Below, piece after piece: positions 58,882 through 64,000 of a DNA stretch of 64,000 nucleotides. Both the position numbers and the translations under genes were made by a program. The stretch lies in contig NZ_CP117466.1 in assembly GCF_028621715.1 (NCBI RefSeq), positions 754,501-818,500 of the forward strand, in the 5' to 3' direction. Origin of the DNA: Paracoccus marcusii (GTDB lineage: Bacteria; Pseudomonadota; Alphaproteobacteria; Rhodobacterales; Rhodobacteraceae). Numbering within the stretch: the first letter of the stretch is position 1; the number at the start of each line of letters is the position of its first letter. The notes beneath the pieces are model-generated. The model did not search any database. It was not told the DNA's origin and saw only the letters and a list, made by a program, of their open reading frames with translations.

Positions 58882-60321
58882 TCACTCTCCGGGTTGGACG
58901 TTGCGGGTCGGGTGCTGCTGGGCGGGCGTGGTGCCCGCCGTGCGCGTCGGGCTGTTGGTCACGTCCTTCAACCGCGGTTCGTTATTCGCCGGAGAGCGGC
59001 TCATCAGACGCAGGATATAGTATGTCCCCGCCCCGAAGACCGCAAAATAGACGATGATGAAAGCCACCAGCGATGCCCCCACCGCGGCCGCATCCAGGGG
59101 TGCGGCGCTGTCCACCGTGCGCAGGTGACCATAGACGGTGAAGGGCTGCCGCCCGACCTCGGTCGTGACCCATCCGGCCAGCACGGCGATCAGCCCTGCG
59201 GGCGACATCACAAGGGCGGCGCGGTGCAGCATGGGGCTGTCGAACAGCATCCCCCGCCAGCGCGCCCACAGCGACCAGACCCCGATCCCCAGCATGGCAA
59301 AGCCAAGCGCGACCATGATGCGGAACGACCAGAAGACGATGGCCACGGGGGGCTGATCCTCGCGCGGGATAGTGTCCAGGCCCGCAAGCGGCGCGTTCAG
59401 GTCGTGCTTCAGGATCAGGGACGACAGCTTGGGGATGCCGATGGCATAGTCCAGGCGCTGTTCGTCCTGGTTCGGGATGCCGAACAGGTACAGCGGCGCG
59501 CCTTCGTCATGGCTCTCGAAATGGCCCTCCATCGCCATGACCTTGGCCGGCTGGTGCTCCAGCGTGTTGATGCCGTGGAAATCGCCCAGCACGATCTGGA
59601 CCGGGGCAAAGATCGCGGCCATCCACATCGCCATGCTGAACATGGTCCGCGTGGCCGGGCTGACCTTGTCGCGGCGGTGCCGATGGCGCAGCAGGTGCAA
59701 AGCCGCTACGCCCCCCACGATGAAGGCCGTGGTCAGATAGGCCGCCGTCACCGTGTGCATCAGGCGGAACGGAAAGGACGGGTTGAAGATCACCTGCCAG
59801 AAGTCGGTGGGCAGGAACTGCCCAGTCTCGGCGTCGATCTCGAAGCCCGCGGGGGTGTGCATCCAGCTGTTGACCGACAGGATCCAGAAGGCCGAGAACG
59901 CCGTGCCCAACGCCACCGCGGCGCAGGCGATCATGTGCAGCGTGGGCCCGACGCGGTCGCGCCCGAACAGCATGATCCCCAGGAACCCGGCCTCCAGGAA
60001 GAAGGCCGACAGGACCTCATAGGCCATCGGCGCGCCGATGACCGGCCCCGCCTTGTCGGAAAAGGCTGACCAGTTCGTGCCGAACTGATAGGACATCACG
60101 ATGCCCGACACGACGCCCATGGCAAAGGCCAGGGCAAAGATCTTGACCCAGTATCGGAACAGATCCAGGTACTTGTGGTCCTTTGTCCACAGCCACAGTC
60201 CGTTCAGGACCGCCAGGAAGCTGGCCAGTCCGATTGTGAAGGCGGGGAACAGGAAGTGGAAGCTGACCGTGAAGGCGAACTGGATCCGGGCCAGCAGGAT
60301 GGCATCTGCATTGTCGAACAT
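58882..60321 (-). CDS. cydA: Cytochrome bd-type quinol oxidase subunit I (CioA-like, short Q-loop)
   Basis: The 479-residue heme-bearing subunit has ARIQFAFTVSFHFLFPAFTIG near residue 10 with the axial His, RLMHTVTAAYL near 185, GDFHGINTLEHQPAKVMAMEGHFE near 245 (quinol-site Lys and Glu) and WVTTEVGRQPFTVYG near 380. The Q-loop is short, which fits the cyanide-insensitive CioA subgroup rather than E. coli CydA. The frame runs to 60411; the ATG at 60321 (MFDNADAILLARIQF) gives the usual start. Confidence 0.95.
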   Translation of the reverse strand: MFDNADAILLARIQFAFTVSFHFLFPAFTIGLASFLAVLNGLWLWTKDHKYLDLFRYWVKIFALAFAMGVVSGIVMSYQFGTNWSAFSDKAGPVIGAPMAYEVLSAFFLEAGFLGIMLFGRDRVGPTLHMIACAAVALGTAFSAFWILSVNSWMHTPAGFEIDAETGQFLPTDFWQVIFNPSFPFRLMHTVTAAYLTTAFIVGGVAALHLLRHRHRRDKVSPATRTMFSMAMWMAAIFAPVQIVLGDFHGINTLEHQPAKVMAMEGHFESHDEGAPLYLFGIPNQDEQRLDYAIGIPKLSSLILKHDLNAPLAGLDTIPREDQPPVAIVFWSFRIMVALGFAMLGIGVWSLWARWRGMLFDSPMLHRAALVMSPAGLIAVLAGWVTTEVGRQPFTVYGHLRTVDSAAPLDAAAVGASLVAFIIVYFAVFGAGTYYILRLMSRSPANNEPRLKDVTNSPTRTAGTTPAQQHPTRNVQPGE

Positions 60322-60965
60322 CGGGGGCCTTTCACGGCAGGGGCACGCCCCGCGGGCATGTCGGTTTCGGACCGGCCACCGCCTGCACCACGGGCACATG
60401 ACCGGACCCATCGTCGTCTGGAATCATAGTGCTCCTACTGGTCGCGGCCGCGCAAGGGCATCGATGTCGCGCCCGCCCCCCTGTGGCGCATCTGCGTCAC
60501 GGGTGGCACCTTGGGCCGATGTCAGGGGTGCACAGGGGGTGAGGCACCGCCGCCTGGTCCTGTATCGACGGTCGGTGGGGTTTGGTTGCTGCACTGCCGG
60601 CCCCCCGGACGCGGTTGTGCTTTCCAGGCAATGAATTTGGCGCCATGCGGCGGGAAGCACCGGCAATTTTGCTATGCCCGCCCTGGTGGCATCGACGCTG
60701 TCATTTGAGGACGGACCGCGTGGCACGGGTGCTGTCCAACGCATTCCCCGTGCGCATCACGCGCACGATCTATCGGCGGCGGTCGCGGGCGTGCCGCAGC
60801 CTCGGATGGGCACGATCCGTGATGGCCGGAGGGGGAAAGGCAGCAGGTGCGACATCATCGGCCGTAGCGGAGGGCGCGGCGGATGGGTGCGTCGAGGATC
60901 GCGTCGCGGGTACCGCCGCCCCGATACCCGCGATCCATATCGAGGATACCGGCGCGACGCGGACT
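60322..60965. other. Gap of 644 bases upstream of cydA, no convincing gene
   Basis: Several frames are open here on both strands, but none shows a recognisable family or a good start. The side next to 60321 must hold the cydA promoter; no FNR-like TTGAT-N4-ATCAA site was seen. GCGGGTA (60906-60912) and TACCCGC (60925-60931) form a 7-bp hairpin 35 bases past the VOC gene stop, a possible terminator for it. Confidence 0.5.
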
Positions 60966-61376
60966 TCAGTTGCCCGTTCCGATCGCGACGGAACGGGCAT
61001 GTTCGATCAAGTCCCAACGATTCCCCCAGGGATCCCTCCAGACGACGACACGCCCGTAAGGCTCGTCGCGCGGAAGCGTCTCGAACGTCACGCCCGCGGC
61101 CTGGAGGCGCTGATAGTCGCGCGCGAAATCGTCCGTCTCAAGGAAAAGCCAGACCCGCCCGCCGCCCTGCTCTCCGATGGACGCGGTCTGGCGGTCTCCG
61201 ACGGCCCGGGCAAGCAGGATCTCGGTATCGCCACCCGGGGGCGCAATCCGCACCCACCGCTTGCCGTCGCCCAGTTCGATATCCTCCCGGCACTCGAAAC
61301 CGATCCGGCAGAAGAAGTCGAGCGCGTCGTCGTAGTCCGGGACCAGCAGGGACAGGTGGGCGATGCGGGCTGGCAT
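60966..61376 (-). CDS. VOC (glyoxalase/bleomycin-resistance) superfamily protein
   Basis: The 136-residue protein has paired beta-alpha-beta units of the VOC fold: ARIAHLSLLVPDYDDALDFFCRIGF at the N-terminus, WLFLETDDFARDYQRLQAAGV near 82, and PYGRVVVWRDPWGNRWDLIEH at the end, where the metal-binding Glu sits in DLIEH. The enzyme activity is not predictable. The ATG at 61376 has GGAAAG 9 bases upstream. It stands alone. Confidence 0.86.
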   Translation of the reverse strand: MPARIAHLSLLVPDYDDALDFFCRIGFECREDIELGDGKRWVRIAPPGGDTEILLARAVGDRQTASIGEQGGGRVWLFLETDDFARDYQRLQAAGVTFETLPRDEPYGRVVVWRDPWGNRWDLIEHARSVAIGTGN

Positions 61377-61672
61377 GACATTGTGCTTTCCAACGGGACG
61401 GTTGCGGCGCGTTTCTGGGGCACAGCCCGGTCCGCGACAAGCCCGCCCATGGCATTTCGCGATCGTGGCGGGAATGCAGGCACGTGTTCGGCGCACGGCA
61501 GTCTTATTCCAATGGCTGTCGATCCGGGCGATGATCATGCACACAGACCATGGAGAAGCGCATGCCCCCGCCCTAGGCGCGCCTGAAGGATCCCGCGTCA
61601 TATGTCCTGCCGCGGATCGTTCGGACATCCCGGCTGGATCTTTGCCGCGCGAGCGTTGATGACGCCGCCGCG

Positions 61673-62182
61673 GTGGCGCGGGCCAGGGGCGAAAGTCATG
61701 CAGAATTGGTGCCGTGGTTTCACGGAACGATGGGGAACGCCGGACAGGAACGGGATGCCCGATGGCAGTCAGAGCGGCTGGCGGAAGCGGTGGAGGCTGC
61801 ACAACGACGCGAGCGGCTGTCCTATCTTGCATGGGCCTCGGGCGTCTGTGTCGGCGCCGTCGATTTGATCCCGCAGTGGCGGCGGGGCCAGTTCCGACTG
61901 TCCTACTGGGTGCGGTCCTCTGCCTGCCGCCAGGGATATGGGGCCGAGTTGGCGCCCGCGATGATACGGGCTGCCTTTGGGGCCTTGGACGCACGTCTGG
62001 TGACGACCGGTCATGCCGCGCCCAACACGGCCAGCGCAGGTCTGGCACGGACGCTGGGCTTCAAGCAGATCGCATGCCAGCCACTTGGGTACGAGATGCC
62101 CGACGGCCTGCTGGTGGACGGCATCGCCTATGCCATCGAAGACATCGTCGTCCTGCCACCCCTGAAGGTCGCATGGGCCTGA
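61673..62182 (+). CDS. GNAT acetyltransferase with a questionable 5' end
   Basis: The GTG at 61673 gives 169 residues with a RimJ/RimL-like GNAT core: VPWFHGTMGNA, GAVDLIPQWRRGQFRLSYWVR near residue 63, ACRQGYGAELAPAMIRAAF near 83 and PLGYEMPDGLLVDGIAYAIED at the end. The reading frame upstream still looks like this family (IVRTSRLDLCRASVDDAAAV, from about 61616), but it contains no standard start codon. An ATG at 61602 lies in another phase. A frameshift or a non-standard start such as CTG 61607 would explain this. Confidence 0.72.
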   Translation: MARARGESHAELVPWFHGTMGNAGQERDARWQSERLAEAVEAAQRRERLSYLAWASGVCVGAVDLIPQWRRGQFRLSYWVRSSACRQGYGAELAPAMIRAAFGALDARLVTTGHAAPNTASAGLARTLGFKQIACQPLGYEMPDGLLVDGIAYAIEDIVVLPPLKVAWA

Positions 62183-62229
62183 CTGACACGACGGCTTTGC
62201 CCCGCACGTGATCGGTCGCGCAGGGGCGG

Positions 62230-63117
62230 TCAGCCCGTCGCGGGCGGCTGATCCGCCACCTCCCGGCACAGCCACTCTCGAAAGCTGCGCATTCCGCTGG
62301 TTTCCGGCCTGGATTGCAGGCGGGTCAGCCAATAGGCGCCTGCGGCAATGGAATGGTCGAACAGGGTCACAAGACGGCCGCGATCCGTCCAGTGGCCGAA
62401 AAGCGCAGGTGGCAGCAGCGCGATCCCGTGCCCCTCCGCCGCCATGTCCGCCAGGGCGATGGAGCTGTCCAGCATCGGCCCTCGCAGGGGCGGGCAGGCA
62501 AGGCCCAACCCTGCAAACCACCGTTCCCATTCGCCTGTCCGATAGGACCGCAGCAGCGGCTGCTCCAGCATCGCTTGGGGGCCGGACATGGTCCTGGCAC
62601 GGTCCGGGGCGCACATGGGGGCCAGGGGCGCATCCATGATGCGGGTGGCCTGCAGCCCATGCCACGACCCGTCGCCAAAGCGGATGGCCAGGTCAAGCCC
62701 TTCGCCCGGAATGCTGACGCGGTTGTTGTTGGCGAAGATGCGCAGGTCCACCTCGGGATGCGCCGCCTCGAACCTGGCCAGGCGCGGGATCAGCCAGCCC
62801 GTCGCAAAGGTTCCGACCACGCCCACATGCAGCGCCTCGTGATAGCGCCCGCCCGAGAACCGGTCCAGCGTCGCGCCGATCAGGTCCAGCGATCCGGTCA
62901 GGACCGGGGCCAGGGCCGCACCCTCTTCGGTCAGCACCAGCCCTCGGGGCACACGCCGGAACAGGGCCACGCCAAGGCGTTCCTCGAGGTTGCGGATCTG
63001 GTGGCTGAGCGCCGCCTGCGTCACGCACAGTTCGATCGCGGCCTTCGACAGCGTCAGGTGCCGGGCCGCGGCTTCGAAGGCCCGCAGCGCATTCAGGGGG
63101 ATATTGGGCCGATCCAT
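62230..63117 (-). CDS. ampR: LysR-family regulator, AmpR type
   Basis: The 295-residue protein is close in text to AmpR, the regulator of class C beta-lactamase. The helix-turn-helix region reads IPLNALRAFEAAARHLTLSKAAIELCVTQAALSHQIRNLEERLG (broken here by family positions near 7-48), then RGLVLTEEG. The effector domain has VGVVGTFATGWLIPRL near 97, NNNRVSIPGEGLDLAIRFGDG near 129 and APLAPMC near 161, matching AmpR residues around its muropeptide site. The start at 63117 gives the usual MDRPNIPLNAL. It is divergent from ampC. Confidence 0.9.
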   Translation of the reverse strand: MDRPNIPLNALRAFEAAARHLTLSKAAIELCVTQAALSHQIRNLEERLGVALFRRVPRGLVLTEEGAALAPVLTGSLDLIGATLDRFSGGRYHEALHVGVVGTFATGWLIPRLARFEAAHPEVDLRIFANNNRVSIPGEGLDLAIRFGDGSWHGLQATRIMDAPLAPMCAPDRARTMSGPQAMLEQPLLRSYRTGEWERWFAGLGLACPPLRGPMLDSSIALADMAAEGHGIALLPPALFGHWTDRGRLVTLFDHSIAAGAYWLTRLQSRPETSGMRSFREWLCREVADQPPATG

Positions 63118-63189
63118 CACGCATCCATTAGAATTTCTCAACGATAGGGCAAGAAACCATGATTTGATGCCCATGGAGGATCACAATAG

Positions 63190-63241
63190 CTCTGGCTGGC
63201 AAAATTAATTCATGTCGCGGCGCCGTCGCGACGCCAGAGGG
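63190..63241 (+). promoter_or_regulatory. Leader hairpins covering the ampC Shine-Dalgarno
   Basis: CTCTGGC (63190-63196) pairs with GCCAGAG (63233-63239), overlapping the GAGGG Shine-Dalgarno (63237-63241). Inside, GTCGCG (63214-63219) pairs with CGCGAC (63227-63232). The AmpR operator should lie in the same gap (63118-63247), which contains T-N11-A type sequence near 63128. Confidence 0.4.
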
Positions 63242-63247
63242 AATCCC

Positions 63248-64000
63248 ATGACCATCATCCGAACCGTGGCTGTCGCAGCTGCGCTGCTGACCACCCCCGC
63301 CCATGCCCAAGGGCTGACCGAGCAGGCATTCCAGCAGATCAGCGAAAGCGTCTTCCGCCCCGTCATCGAGGAGTTCGACATTCCCGGCATCGCCATCGGC
63401 GTGACGATGGACGGACAGCAGTTCTTCTTCACCGATGGATTGGCCGATCGCGCGGCATCGCGCGCTGTCGACCGCGACACGCTGTTCGAGCTGGGATCGA
63501 ACAGCAAGCTGTTCACCGTGGCCCTGGCGGCCCTTGCGGAACAGCGCGGCCTTTTGTCCCTGCAGGACCCGGTGTCATCCCGGATGCCTGCGCTGGCGGG
63601 CAGCGCCTTCGATGCGGTGACGCTGGCCGACCTTGCCGCCCATGCCACGGGTGGCCTGCCCCTGCAGGTGCCAGACGCGGTCACGGACATGGACGGCCTG
63701 ATGACCTATCTGAACGCCTGGACGCCGCAGGGCGGGGCCGGCACGCTGCGCGCCTATTCCAATGTCAGCATCGGCCTTTTGGGGCTGATCGCGGGAGAGC
63801 AGTTCGGGACGACCTACACGGATGCGCTGGCCCGTGACCTTCTTCCCGGACTGGGGCTGGACAGCACCTTCGTCGATGTCCCCGACGCCGAGATGGCGCG
63901 CTATGCTTTCGGTTATTCCAGAACGGACGACAGCCCGATCCGCGTCAATCCCGGCATGCTGGATGCCGAGGCCTATGGCATCAAGTCGTCGGTGACCGAC
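63248..64000 (+). CDS. ampC: Class C beta-lactamase, 3' end outside window
   Basis: The 251 codons present begin with a signal peptide (MTIIRTVAVAAALLTTPAHA-QG). Then comes the AmpC body: IPGIAIGVTMDG near residue 45, the nucleophile SxxK as SNSK at 84-87, TGGLPLQVPD near 134 and the second catalytic motif YSN at 170-172. The KTG motif lies beyond the window. GAGGG at 63237-63241 is 6 bases before the start. A divergent ampR-type gene makes beta-lactam-inducible expression likely. Periplasmic enzyme hydrolysing cephalosporin-type beta-lactams. Confidence 0.93.
   Translation, partial: MTIIRTVAVAAALLTTPAHAQGLTEQAFQQISESVFRPVIEEFDIPGIAIGVTMDGQQFFFTDGLADRAASRAVDRDTLFELGSNSKLFTVALAALAEQRGLLSLQDPVSSRMPALAGSAFDAVTLADLAAHATGGLPLQVPDAVTDMDGLMTYLNAWTPQGGAGTLRAYSNVSIGLLGLIAGEQFGTTYTDALARDLLPGLGLDSTFVDVPDAEMARYAFGYSRTDDSPIRVNPGMLDAEAYGIKSSVTD

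Noticed and set aside
60322..60965. Possible degraded transposase in the cydA upstream gap
   Set aside because: I looked for DDE-type transposase text and terminal inverted repeats in all frames and saw none.

Overview
The window looks like a stretch of chromosome from a GC-rich alphaproteobacterium of the Rhodobacterales, most likely Paracoccus or a close relative. This rests on gene content and family resemblance: an IalB-type protein, a serB / serC-serA cluster with a serC leader RNA, a petABC operon, a DUF5928-type glycosyltransferase, CioAB-like cydAB with a DUF2474 micro-subunit, and a thiBPQ operon behind a TPP riboswitch. Genes are tightly packed. Many neighbours overlap by ATGA or GTGA, and three convergent pairs share one CTAG as their stop codons. 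I see no tRNA, rRNA, CRISPR array, prophage or intact insertion sequence.

Layout. 0-5.3 kb: a LOG-family protein cut by the window edge, rsgA, rlmN, an IalB-like secreted protein and an L-asparaginase. 5.3-10 kb: a TSUP permease, serB, and the divergent serC-serA pair. 10-13.8 kb: a phosphoesterase, creA, hspQ, an anti-sigma-kinase/STAS pair and a thiolase. 13.9-20 kb: circularly permuted ATP-grasp, alpha-E and transglutaminase genes, then a convergent CpdB-like nucleotidase, then the proteasome-like Anbu peptidase. Together these form the known Anbu gene set with a foreign gene set into it. 20-31 kb: maeB, trhO, a DASS transporter, pncA-pncB, then a Pit transporter, Nudix and arfB on the other strand, and a coupled SnoaL/NTF2-like - GNAT - nitrilase cassette.

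31.4-42.6 kb is a surface-glycan region. It holds manB, a six-gene minus-strand run (galU, galE, two related glycosyltransferases, a core-2/DUF5928 glycosyltransferase and a two-part sulfotransferase), kdsB-cysQ, and a polysaccharide-export type ABC permease with no ATPase beside it. Sugar-nucleotide supply, glycosyl transfer, sulfation and PAP removal are all represented, so a sulfated glycan is a reasonable inference.

42.6-50 kb: dnaK (behind a sigma-32-like promoter) and dnaJ, radC, then petABC for the cytochrome bc1 complex. 50-60 kb: a ribokinase-family kinase, mutS-aroC, TPP-riboswitch thiBPQ, and cydAB plus DUF2474 for a quinol oxidase. 60-64 kb is looser: a 644-base gap with no convincing gene, a VOC protein, a GNAT gene whose 5' end looks damaged, and a divergent ampR-ampC pair (class C beta-lactamase and its LysR regulator), with ampC cut by the window end.

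The strongest leads are the split Anbu locus, the SnoaL-GNAT-nitrilase cassette, the sulfated-glycan operon, the overlapping alternative stems upstream of serC, a rare-codon AT-rich island inside thiQ, and the CTAG-shared stop codons.
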